DNA of 64,000 bases from Caldilineaceae bacterium. GTDB taxonomy: Bacteria > Chloroflexota > Anaerolineae > Caldilineales > Caldilineaceae. Location: contig JAHBVH010000012.1 in assembly GCA_019637645.1 (NCBI GenBank), positions 1 to 64,000 of the forward strand, in the 5' to 3' direction. Position 1 is the stretch's first letter; each line of letters opens with the position of its first letter. The position numbers and the translations under genes were made by a program. The notes under the pieces were generated by a model. That model was not told the origin of the DNA. It searched no databases and saw only the letters and a program-made list of their open reading frames with translations. This document shows positions 50,743 to 58,846 of this stretch, one piece after another.

Positions 50743-51465
50743 ATGATCGGAACGGTCATTGTCGCCGGCAGTGCACTCACCTTTGGGTTCTATGCCTATC
50801 AACGTCAGCCTACCGACGCGGCTTGGGCTTGGTGGCGTATCGCCCCCAAACGACTTGTCTCATGGCTGGGGACACCGAGCGCTAGGCCACCGGCGCAGGC
50901 CAATACGCAACTAGTGGCGGTTACGGTCGCGTCGTGTACAGCAATGGTGGGCACCCTGTGGTTTCCACCCTTGAAACTGGTTTCGGTGGCAGGGCTACTT
51001 TGCATGGGGGCACCAGCTGCCCAGGCCGCTTATACGGCCCTAGCCGCCAACCAGCGAATCACCCCCGCGCTTTTTGAAAGCGTCGTCTTAGCTGTGATCC
51101 TCCAGCATGGCTACTTGGTAATGGGGTCGCTGGGGTTCACAGGCTACCACCTTGGGCGCGCTGTACTAGCGACCCACGCCGCGGAGGAACCACTGCCAAC
51201 CGGGGCGCTACCAGCCTTTGTCCGGGTAGAGCGGGCAGGCGCGGAGTTGGAAATCCAATGGGCCGATTTGCTACCAAGCGATCACATTATCGTCCGTGCC
51301 AGTGAGCTAGTGGCTGTCCAAGGAACGGTGGTCGAAGGGCTTGCTTGGGTAGACCAGCGCCTAGATCCAGCGTCACCGACACCGATTGTGGTAAGAAGTG
51401 GTAGCCCCATTGCGCCAGCCAACCTCGTTCTCCTCGGCTGTATTACAATCGAACAGGCCGCCTAG
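50743..51465 (+). CDS. P1B-type ATPase-like N-terminal fragment (membrane and actuator domain only)
   Basis: I chose the ATG at 50743 (MIGTVIVAGSALTFGFYA) with GAGGAAG before it. The 240-residue protein has three or four membrane segments (LVSVAGLLCMGAPAAQAAY, FESVVLAVILQHGYLVMG). The last 75 residues align by eye with the actuator domain of metal-pumping P-type ATPases (IQWADLLPSDHIIVRASELV ... VQGTVVEGLAWVD). Where TGES should follow it reads QRLDPASP, and the phosphorylation and nucleotide domains are absent. It cannot pump ions. It may be a decayed gene or a regulatory relic. It converges with the response regulator gene. Confidence 0.6.
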   Translation: MIGTVIVAGSALTFGFYAYQRQPTDAAWAWWRIAPKRLVSWLGTPSARPPAQANTQLVAVTVASCTAMVGTLWFPPLKLVSVAGLLCMGAPAAQAAYTALAANQRITPALFESVVLAVILQHGYLVMGSLGFTGYHLGRAVLATHAAEEPLPTGALPAFVRVERAGAELEIQWADLLPSDHIIVRASELVAVQGTVVEGLAWVDQRLDPASPTPIVVRSGSPIAPANLVLLGCITIEQAA

Positions 51466-51497
51466 ATGTAAAGCGCCGCGCCACCAGGCCCCGCTGC

Positions 51498-52529
51498 CTA
51501 GCGCAATGAAGTCAGATTATGCCGAATTGCGAATTTGATCAAAGAAGGCAAATCGGGAAGCGCCAATTTTTGCATAATGCGGCTACGGTAGGTACGAACG
51601 GTTGTTTCAGAAAGATAGAGGAGGTCAGCAATTTCGGCGTTGCCCTTCCCCTCTACCACTAACTGGAGCACCTCGCGCTCGCGCGAGGCCAGTTTAACCA
51701 GTGGGTTATCAGCAGTGGCATGGTTTTCTGTAGCAGGATAACTGCTCTGTGTCGTTACGACTTGCACCGAGCGCGTTAACTGCTTCCCAACAGTGCGAAT
51801 CTGTTGTACTTGGTCGGCAATGAGTTCATGGCTGGCGTGATCAGAGAGGGTCGCCGCAACCGTATCAATCTGATCCAAATGAAAGTTGATCAACCGCAAG
51901 CTTTGGTCGAGCTGACTATTCAGATCTTTCGCAAGTTCCGTTGTTGGCGGTGGCTGGCTGCTCATCAACCAGCCGGTCAGTTCGCGAAGCTGCTCACTCT
52001 GGCTCCGTACAAATTCAAGCAATTTATGTTTTTCCTGCTCATATTGACGACGACGTGCGACTTCGGCTTGTAAGTCCGCCGTGCGATTTTGGATCCGTTC
52101 CGCTAGTTGTTCATTCTCCGTCTGTAGTTGACGCTGTAAACGGAGCGCGGTAAGGTGGCTTTGGATTCGCGCGGTTGTCTCGGCCACTTCAATCGGTTTG
52201 GTGATGTAATCAATCCCCCCCACGGCAAAGCCATGGGCGCGATCAATTGCGTCGGAAAGCGCTGTCATAAAAATAACGGGGATATTGCTCGTTCGTGGAT
52301 TCTCTTTGATCCGCTGACAGACGGTAAAGCCATCCAGTTCTGGCATAAGCACATTGAGCAAAACCAGGTCGGGCTGGATATATTGCAGCCGCGTTAACGC
52401 GATAGCGCCATTTTCCACCACAATTACACGATAGCTTAGCTGCTCTAAGGCAGTCAGCAGCAAGTGGCTCGTGGACGCGGGATCATCCACGACAAGGATC
52501 ACAGCTGGCGGTGTCAAGGTCGATTGCAC
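51498..52529 (-). CDS. Atypical response regulator: receiver, coiled coil, LuxR helix-turn-helix
   Basis: The 343-residue protein has a receiver domain (residues about 8-125) with VVDDPAS, Thr in VIFMTAL and Lys in ITKPIE. The phosphoacceptor position reads LVLLNVLMPELDG, so Asp is replaced by Asn59. A coiled coil (about 130-180) and a linker lead to a LuxR DNA-binding domain (LASREREVLQLVVEGKGNAE, SETTVRTYRSRIMQKL). It should bind DNA without normal phosphorylation. No kinase gene adjoins it. Four 11-bp-spaced repeats related to those before dppB lie about 200 bp upstream, so it may belong to the same regulon. Confidence 0.88.
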   Translation of the reverse strand: MQSTLTPPAVILVVDDPASTSHLLLTALEQLSYRVIVVENGAIALTRLQYIQPDLVLLNVLMPELDGFTVCQRIKENPRTSNIPVIFMTALSDAIDRAHGFAVGGIDYITKPIEVAETTARIQSHLTALRLQRQLQTENEQLAERIQNRTADLQAEVARRRQYEQEKHKLLEFVRSQSEQLRELTGWLMSSQPPPTTELAKDLNSQLDQSLRLINFHLDQIDTVAATLSDHASHELIADQVQQIRTVGKQLTRSVQVVTTQSSYPATENHATADNPLVKLASREREVLQLVVEGKGNAEIADLLYLSETTVRTYRSRIMQKLALPDLPSLIKFAIRHNLTSLR

Positions 52530-52724
52530 TGTTTACCTACTTCCTACGGGAAGACTATCCCCGCTATTTACGTCCACGCGCAAAAACATCACGCTGGGTC
52601 GCAAGAACAGCAGGGCAAGATTGGGATAGCGAATAAAAAGTGAAAAACGATGGTGAGCGATTCTATGAACCGATGTACACATTTTAGGCAATTGCCGATT
52701 ATGTGAGACAGTATTCTAGATAAT

Positions 52725-52764
52725 CGTGAGACAAACGTGATATAAATGTGGATTCTTCGTGGAA
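52725..52764 (-). promoter_or_regulatory. Second SARP-type direct-repeat array
   Basis: CGTGAGA, CGTGATA, TGTGGAT and CGTGGAA begin at 52725, 52736, 52747 and 52758, with exact 11-bp spacing. The last, TTCGTGGAATG, matches the dppB repeat AACGTGGAATG in 9 of 11 bases. On the minus strand a TAGAAT box follows the array by three bases, pointing towards the response regulator gene 180 bp away. Confidence 0.6.
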
Positions 52765-52806
52765 TGCCAAGAAGATGGTGGTGAGGAGCAGGGAGAAGGG
52801 TGAGGA

Positions 52807-52869
52807 AGACCTGTCAGGTTTTTCAAACCTGACAGGTCTCTGTCGCGCTGATCAACTGCGTAACTTCTA
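52807..52869. repeat. Interspersed palindromic repeat, copy 2
   Basis: AGACCTGTCAGGTTT (52807-52821), loop TTC, and its complement (52825-52839), then the shared right part ending CTGCGTAACTTCTA. The left outer arm seen in copy 1 is missing. It lies just past the stop of the 1416-residue protein gene. Confidence 0.8.
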
Positions 52870-52875
52870 AAATAG

Positions 52876-55800
52876 TTACCGCATGACCATTGGTAAATAG
52901 AGTTTATTCCCTTGGGGTGCTTGGAGTTCCCTGGCCACTTGGAAATTCCAATGATAGAGCGCGACCGCATTGCCCATGAGGTCGGTGACCCCCGGCGTTA
53001 CCGTCACCGTATAGTCCATGCCATTTTGGGGCGGTTGGCGCAGCATGAGCACCGCTTGTTGCACCTGCCCGTCATAGCGCACATCAGCCGCGACCAGTTG
53101 ACTCGCGCCATCCTGAACCAAGATTGTCGTACTGTTTACACTGCTGGCGCGCAATGCTTCGGAGAATTGGACCTGAATCACAGGGTAGTAATAAGCCAAC
53201 TCATCGCCTTGCAAAGCCGCGGCCGCAACCAGCACCACCGTCTCGCCCTGCGCGGGCGCGGTCCAGCGAATCGTTGGGCCTACCTTATCAGCGGGCGCAG
53301 GGGCAACGCGGATGGTAATTGCGGTGGGCGGGCTAGTGGTCACACCATTGCTCACCGTAAAGCGCAACCGATCCCCACCCACAGCCGACGCCGCTGGCGT
53401 ATAGATAAGATGGGGGGCTGTGCCCGTCAACATGCCATAGGCGGGTGCTTCCACAAGACGATAGGTGAGCGGCGTATGAATCGCGTCATAGCCGTTGAGC
53501 GTGATGGCAAGCGGCTGGCCGATAGTCGCGTCTAGGGTCTGTGGTTCAGCGACTAAGGGTTGGATCAGATTGATCAAGACATTGGTGGGCGTCTCTTCGG
53601 GCACGCTGGGGAAGTGCACCACCGCCCCATTGCTGAGCAGCGTCCCACTGGGCAGGTCACTGCGCAGGCGAACGCTGTAGGAGACCGTACCCGTCGAGCC
53701 TGGTTCGCCTTTGGGGGCCAAATCACCGATTGTCCAGAAGATGGTGCGGGCATTTTTCGACACGCGGGCATCTCCTTGAATGGTCAAGGTCGTCAGATCA
53801 AAGGCGGGGTCCAACTTGTTGACCATAAAGACGCCCACGGCATTCCCTGCCCCCACATTTTCATAGGCAATGGTATAGGTCACGAGCTGGCCGGGGAGCA
53901 GATCACCGGTGGGGCCATAGAGTTCGTTGGGATCTTTGGCCAGCACACAATCTTCACACGCCAGATCGCCGCGGCTAGCCAATGCATCCAACTGATCGCT
54001 CACCAACTGCCCATTGAGCATGGCCGCAAAGGCTTGATTGGCTTGTTGGAGGAAGCCGCCATTTTTGGCAACACAGGCCATATCAGCGCCATTGTTGACG
54101 CACTTCTCACACACGGCACAGACGCGCTCGACCACTTCCGCAAAGTAGCGACCATATTCCTCGCCCGTGGGAATATCACACTTGCGCCGCTTGATCACTT
54201 CGATCCCAAAGATCCCATAGAGGCTGTCATTGGCATCACAGCGCACACTATCTTCTTTGCAGCAGTGACAGTTGGGGTTGCTACAACCCTGGCCCGACTC
54301 TTCACAGATCTGGCAGTCCAGATTACACTGGCCCAAGTCAATCGCTTCGCTCGCGCCGGGGGCAATCTTTTTGAGATATTTGGCACAACCCAAGACTGAA
54401 CCGGTATCCGTGGTATCATTGGCGGCACTGACACAGCTGATCGCCTTGCTGGCATCGCTCAACGCCTTAATATATTTTTTGATCACATAGCCCGGCAGCT
54501 TTTCGGCAATGCAGTTTTCCATGCACTCGCCCCAATCGATGGTGGTTGCCGCGGCCTGTACGTTGTTGGGCGCAACCGCCGACCACGCATTGCTTTGGCG
54601 ATCATAGCGCAGCGCGCCTTGGCCCCGGTAGACCGTATAGGACGAGCCGTCGGCCATGATACCCACGACTTTGCCATTGACCAACGAAAGGCGGAAGCTG
54701 GCAAATTGTGGTTGGAAGCGTAACAGCGTGACCTCGACTTCAGTCTCACCGGTGCTATAGGTGTGGCGTTCAGCATTGGCATAGATAAAGCCATCGCCAG
54801 CCGCCTGTTGATAGAGCTGTTCCAACGCAGGGTTGGCGCTGCGCTCGGCTTGGAGTTGTTCACCAGTCAGATCGGCGCTGGTTGCCAGCGTACGCGGCAC
54901 ATATTCGAGATAGGGCTGCACAGTAAAGCGGGGGGAATGGATATTCGTACCGCTCAACTGGGCCACCACCGTACTTTTCAGGCCATCTGTCAAACCCCAA
55001 TCATAGCGTACCTTTACATAGAGCGCGCCCCCCTTCCCCGGCGTTAGCTGCCCCAATTTCCAGAAGACTTGATTGCGCTGGGGCCAGAAGATGCCACCGG
55101 AACTCACAGCCTCTAGGGAAGCATTGGCGGGCAGAGCCATGCGCACGACGGCATTTTCCACACTTTCGGCGGTGGGATTCCGGTAGATGGCGCTATATAA
55201 GACGGTATCGCCCGGGGAAAAGCGGCCTGGCCCGACGATATTGATGGTCAAGCCAGCAGTAGCAGTGTGTTCATCGGGGCTGGCTAGCCACGGCTGGTAG
55301 AGGATATTGTCGCTGACCGATTGACCAGTGCCGCCCGGGTTGCTCGCATGGGTTGGGCCGCTGGCCGCACCCCACCAGTTAAAGCGTGCGTCAACCTGTG
55401 TCAAGGCAAAGTTGGCGGTCATCCCCGCAACATTCGCTTCGATCCGATTGTAGATCAAGATTGGCAAGGCACCACCGGCCACACTGACCCCCGCGCTGGC
55501 GCTGTGATGGATGGTGCAATCACTGACAAAGGCCGCGCTGGTGTTAAGATGAAGCTGACCAAAGAGAAAACCCTGGGTTTGGCCGCCACCATACGCAATT
55601 TCGCAATCTTTCAGTTCGGCAAAGCCTTCGTGATCGACCTGAATACGCTGCCACCAGCCTGGTTGGGCTTGGGTGCCGATAAAGCGAATCGGTTGCTCCG
55701 GTGTGCCTACGGCAGAGAGCGTGCCATTGACATGGAAGATGGCATCTTGTGCCATGCGCACCTCAACGCCGGGTTCAATAGTCAGCGCGCCATCCATGGC

Positions 55801-57126
55801 AACCCCGCCTTGGCCTTCCACATAGTAGGGCAGCCCAATGTTCGGCCACACCTGATCCCCGCCGATGGCCGTGCGATAGACGATCCCATTACGCCCGTTG
55901 TTGGTGACGGTGAGGTTGGTCAAGGTCATGTTACACGATTCATCGGAACAGGTCACCGCGTCGCCGGGGTTGTCCTGAATGGTGCTATTGGCAATAGTCA
56001 CCGCAAAGGGCTGTTCCGGTGAGCCACCATCGTTGAGGACGGCGTGATGGCTGCTGTGGCGAATAGTGCTATTCGTCATAGCGACATTGGCCGCGCTGAT
56101 GCTCAGGTTGGCATCATAGGCATCGGTGCCGCGACCGCCATATTCGATGATCACATGCGCCAGGGTGGCATTGGCAACTTGTTGGTAGTCGCCATGAATA
56201 TCTAGCCCCCACCAACCACCGGGCTGCTTCTTGATCCCGGTAATGAGAATCGGTTCGGCAGCAGTGCCCACCGCGGTGAGCGTGCCATTGACAGAGAAGC
56301 CGGTATCGACCTGCACTTCAATACCCGGGGCCAACGTGAGATGACCACTCTTGGCGACGGTGAAGCCGCCTTTGAAGGCATAGGGCAACCCCATCTTTGC
56401 CAAGGTGAGCGGTTTGGCAAGGGTTCCCGCAGCAAAGACCACCGCGTTCAAGGTGCCATTGCCACTAGCCGTCAAGTTGCTCAGCACGGGTGCTTGCTGG
56501 GCACCAAAGCCAATGCGCAGCGCCGCCAAGGTGTTGTTATGGAAGGCGCTGTCGGCAATAGTCGCCGTTGCATTCCCCGAAACCGTTAGGCCGTTGCCGC
56601 CACCAAAGCGGAAAGTGCTATTGCGGATCGCGGCCATGGCATAGTTCACGTCAAGATTGCCATAGTTTTCCATGCCCACATAGATGGCATATTCGACAAT
56701 GACATGATCGAATTTCAGATTGGCTAGCTGCTCCGCGGTATTACTGGCGGTGATGCCATTCCAAGCACCCGGCTGCTTGCTGGCTCCGGTAAAGAGCACC
56801 GGTTCATTAGCCGTACCTTGGGCGATCAGCGCCCCTTCGGCCCGCAACGAAGTATTACTATGAAAAACTACTTCGACGCCTGGCTCAACGGTCAAGGTTA
56901 CATTGGGCCGGACCCGGATAAACTGGGTCACCTGATAGGGGCTACCGGCTTTGGTCCACGTGGTCGCGGTCGTAATATCCTGGCTGATCACGGTGCCGGT
57001 GGGTTCGGCTGGGGGCATGGCATAGGCCAAGGTGGGTTGGAGAAAGCTCCCGACAGCAATGAAGAGAACAAGGTGGAGCCAACGAAGCGGTGAATAAATG
57101 CCTTGGTGGTTGATGAACAAGAACAT
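52876..57126 (-). CDS. Large secreted beta-helix protein with Cys-rich insert and Ig-like domains
   Basis: The ATG at 57126 (MFLFINHQG) has AAAGGA before it. The 1416-residue protein has a signal peptide (LVLFIAVGSFLQPTLAYA). Parallel beta-helix repeats run to about residue 620 (LTVEPGVEV, VNGTLTAVGTAAEPI and similar, four rounds). A DUF11-like domain follows, then a Cys-rich block of about 19 Cys (residues about 865-1062), a second DUF11 domain, a cadherin-like domain (LIYTPAASAVGGDRLRFTV) and a final SbsA/Big_5 Ig-like domain. It ends NKLYLPMVMR, a tail I associate with Chloroflexota secreted proteins. It is probably an adhesin or surface-layer protein; no enzyme motif is seen. Confidence 0.82.
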   Translation of the reverse strand: MFLFINHQGIYSPLRWLHLVLFIAVGSFLQPTLAYAMPPAEPTGTVISQDITTATTWTKAGSPYQVTQFIRVRPNVTLTVEPGVEVVFHSNTSLRAEGALIAQGTANEPVLFTGASKQPGAWNGITASNTAEQLANLKFDHVIVEYAIYVGMENYGNLDVNYAMAAIRNSTFRFGGGNGLTVSGNATATIADSAFHNNTLAALRIGFGAQQAPVLSNLTASGNGTLNAVVFAAGTLAKPLTLAKMGLPYAFKGGFTVAKSGHLTLAPGIEVQVDTGFSVNGTLTAVGTAAEPILITGIKKQPGGWWGLDIHGDYQQVANATLAHVIIEYGGRGTDAYDANLSISAANVAMTNSTIRHSSHHAVLNDGGSPEQPFAVTIANSTIQDNPGDAVTCSDESCNMTLTNLTVTNNGRNGIVYRTAIGGDQVWPNIGLPYYVEGQGGVAMDGALTIEPGVEVRMAQDAIFHVNGTLSAVGTPEQPIRFIGTQAQPGWWQRIQVDHEGFAELKDCEIAYGGGQTQGFLFGQLHLNTSAAFVSDCTIHHSASAGVSVAGGALPILIYNRIEANVAGMTANFALTQVDARFNWWGAASGPTHASNPGGTGQSVSDNILYQPWLASPDEHTATAGLTINIVGPGRFSPGDTVLYSAIYRNPTAESVENAVVRMALPANASLEAVSSGGIFWPQRNQVFWKLGQLTPGKGGALYVKVRYDWGLTDGLKSTVVAQLSGTNIHSPRFTVQPYLEYVPRTLATSADLTGEQLQAERSANPALEQLYQQAAGDGFIYANAERHTYSTGETEVEVTLLRFQPQFASFRLSLVNGKVVGIMADGSSYTVYRGQGALRYDRQSNAWSAVAPNNVQAAATTIDWGECMENCIAEKLPGYVIKKYIKALSDASKAISCVSAANDTTDTGSVLGCAKYLKKIAPGASEAIDLGQCNLDCQICEESGQGCSNPNCHCCKEDSVRCDANDSLYGIFGIEVIKRRKCDIPTGEEYGRYFAEVVERVCAVCEKCVNNGADMACVAKNGGFLQQANQAFAAMLNGQLVSDQLDALASRGDLACEDCVLAKDPNELYGPTGDLLPGQLVTYTIAYENVGAGNAVGVFMVNKLDPAFDLTTLTIQGDARVSKNARTIFWTIGDLAPKGEPGSTGTVSYSVRLRSDLPSGTLLSNGAVVHFPSVPEETPTNVLINLIQPLVAEPQTLDATIGQPLAITLNGYDAIHTPLTYRLVEAPAYGMLTGTAPHLIYTPAASAVGGDRLRFTVSNGVTTSPPTAITIRVAPAPADKVGPTIRWTAPAQGETVVLVAAAALQGDELAYYYPVIQVQFSEALRASSVNSTTILVQDGASQLVAADVRYDGQVQQAVLMLRQPPQNGMDYTVTVTPGVTDLMGNAVALYHWNFQVARELQAPQGNKLYLPMVMR

Positions 57127-57213
57127 GGTCCTTTTGCTTTCTCTCAAAATTCTCTCACGATCAGTAGATTAGCGTTATCGTTTTGATCCGTTTAGGCGTT
57201 CCGCAATTGGATC

Positions 57214-57276
57214 AGACCTGATAGGTTTTCCAGACCTGTCAGGTTTCTAGTTCCCCAGCCAACTGCGTAACTTCTA
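57214..57276. repeat. Interspersed palindromic repeat, copy 3 (degenerate)
   Basis: AGACCTGATAGGTTT, then AGACCTGTCAGGTTT and the shared right end CAACTGCGTAACTTCTA. The two core halves pair imperfectly. Confidence 0.7.
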
Positions 57277-57318
57277 CCATTATCTTGGTGTTGATTTAAC
57301 CAGAAGCTTGCTGCTGAT

Positions 57319-58000
57319 AACAGCAACAAGCATAACTAGCACTACTACAAAAAGCGCTACAGATTTCTGTGGCGGTGCGATTTACACAAGATGGACAGGT
57401 GTAGCCGTGGGTAGCAATTCATATTTTTTATGTAAGGCCGTCACTTTGCTGGCGTCGGCGGGGGGCCAAGTCGCCTCATTTGCCATCAGGGCCGCTAATT
57501 CCACAAAATATTGTTCAAAGCCCGCGGGGGAAAGATAGGTTAGGTAGGTGGCAGGCGTAGCGGTTGGATTCCAAAATTTGTGTAACAGCCCCGGTGGCAC
57601 TCGTACAATCCCGCCTTGGCGCACCATTACCGTCTCTTCGGCCAAGGTAAAGGCCAGTACACCGCTCACCATATAAAAGGTCGCTGTCGCATGGAGATGA
57701 AGATGCGCGGGTGAACCCGCAAAATGAGGTGGCACGATTGATTCATAGAGCGCAAAGGCACCAGCGGTCTCTGTGCCTGAAACCTTGATCGTAACCGATA
57801 CCCCGCCTATTGTGAGCACTTCGCCATCCCATGGATGATAGATTTGATGGACACTGGGACTGTGCCGTTCTAGCATATAGCCATCCTTTCTTTCTGAAGC
57901 GCCACTGAATCGTGTGACGAGCTGCTTCCACTTTTTTCTATTTCACCATGAAAGTCAGTGAGGCAACAGCAACTAAGCGCTACAAAAAGTACTACAGATT
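57319..58000. repeat. Direct repeats flanking the cupin gene
   Basis: ACAGCAAC...CTACAAAAAGCGCTACAGATT (57320-57365) and ACAGCAAC...CTACAAAAAGTACTACAGATT (57966-58000) lie on either side of the cupin gene in the same orientation. They could mark a duplication or the ends of an inserted segment. Confidence 0.55.
57382..57876 (-). CDS. Cupin-domain protein
   Basis: GAAAGGA precedes the ATG at 57876. The 164-residue protein is a single cupin: motif 1 is SPAHLHLHATATFYMVSG near residues 55-72 with three His as metal ligands, and motif 2 is GGIVRVPPGLLHKFWNPT near residue 88. Such proteins resemble quercetin dioxygenase-like or small sugar-binding cupins. The substrate is unknown. It stands alone, between two copies of a short direct repeat. 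Confidence 0.85.
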   Translation of the reverse strand: MLERHSPSVHQIYHPWDGEVLTIGGVSVTIKVSGTETAGAFALYESIVPPHFAGSPAHLHLHATATFYMVSGVLAFTLAEETVMVRQGGIVRVPPGLLHKFWNPTATPATYLTYLSPAGFEQYFVELAALMANEATWPPADASKVTALHKKYELLPTATPVHLV

Positions 58001-58351
58001 GAGCCCACGCCTACGGCAGGCCAACCTATCCTCCCAATTTTGTGCGGCATGCACGAAAGCAAAGCCCAAAGCCCTAGGCAAAAAGTACATACTTGTTTAA
58101 CAAAACCTTTATATAATTTGTTAAGTTGCCCTACATACAAAATAAGCAGTTCGTGTAAAATAGAGTACTATGTTGCTGCTCACACAGTAACTGGGGTTTT
58201 TAACTCCGCCAACCAAAGAAACTGCACTCATTTCAAAAGCAACAATAGATGCTAATGCTGCAAAGATGAATGTTTAGAAATCACCACATTTGTGCAACTG
58301 GCAACGGATTGCTAAATATTCAGCAGCCAAACTACTAGGAGAGAAGTCACA
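57877..58351. other. Intergenic region upstream of the repeat lipoprotein
   Basis: No convincing gene. It contains the cupin upstream region, one flanking direct repeat, and an A/T-rich promoter: TATAAT at 58113-58118 inside the inverted repeat TTAACAAA (58098-58105) / TTTGTTAA (58118-58125), which may be an operator. The transcript would have a leader of about 230 bases. Confidence 0.5.
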
Positions 58352-58717
58352 ATGAAAAAGACACTCATGCTCGTCACTTTGCTATTGGTCGCGTTATTAG
58401 TTCTTGCTGGCTGTGGTTCTAGCCCTGAGCCAACCGCCGCGCCTGCTCCCACAGAAGCGCCCACGGTTGCGCCTGAACCCACTGAAGCCCCAACTGAAGA
58501 ACCAACCGTTGAGAGCTCGACCGAAATAACCACCACGGAAGAACTGACTGCCACCGAAGAACTGACCGGGACGGAAGAACTGACTGCCACCGAAGAAATG
58601 ACTGCCACGGAAGAACTGACTGCTACCGAAGAAGTGACCGGGACGGAAGAACTGACCGCCACCGAAGAAATGACTGCTACCGAAGAAGTGACCACCACCG
58701 AAACGGTAACAAACTAA
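58352..58717 (+). CDS. Small lipoprotein with Thr/Glu hexapeptide repeats
   Basis: AGGAGAG precedes the ATG. The 121-residue protein has a lipoprotein signal (MKKTLMLVTLLLVALLVLAG then Cys21). A Pro/Thr/Ala linker (TAAPAPTEAPTVAPEP) follows, then about ten near-identical hexapeptides of the form TEELTA or TEEMTA up to the end. The DNA repeats in 18-bp steps, so copy number can change easily. It is very acidic and probably an extended surface tail. No enzymatic part is present. Confidence 0.8.
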   Translation: MKKTLMLVTLLLVALLVLAGCGSSPEPTAAPAPTEAPTVAPEPTEAPTEEPTVESSTEITTTEELTATEELTGTEELTATEEMTATEELTATEEVTGTEELTATEEMTATEEVTTTETVTN

Positions 58718-58799
58718 GCTTCAGCTGTAACAGCCGTTTTACCATCGGTTCAGTTTCTTTGGTGCTGAGTCGGTCATAACAATGTGAGCATGACAATAA

Positions 58800-58834
58800 A
58801 AAAAGGGGTAAACGGTAACCGTTTACCCCTTTTT
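58800..58834. terminator. Bidirectional terminator
   Basis: AAAAAGGGGTAAACGGT (58800-58816) pairs with ACCGTTTACCCCTTTTT (58818-58834), giving A and T tails on both strands, between the convergent lipoprotein and acetyltransferase genes. Confidence 0.9.
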
Positions 58835-58846
58835 CTATGGTGACAA

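Noticed and set aside
55321..56022. 233-codon frame antisense to the secreted beta-helix gene
   Set aside because: It is a shadow of the long repeated coding sequence on the other strand.
58040..58255. 71-codon frame before the repeat lipoprotein
   Set aside because: Cys- and Ser-rich with no family features; it spans the promoter-like A/T region.
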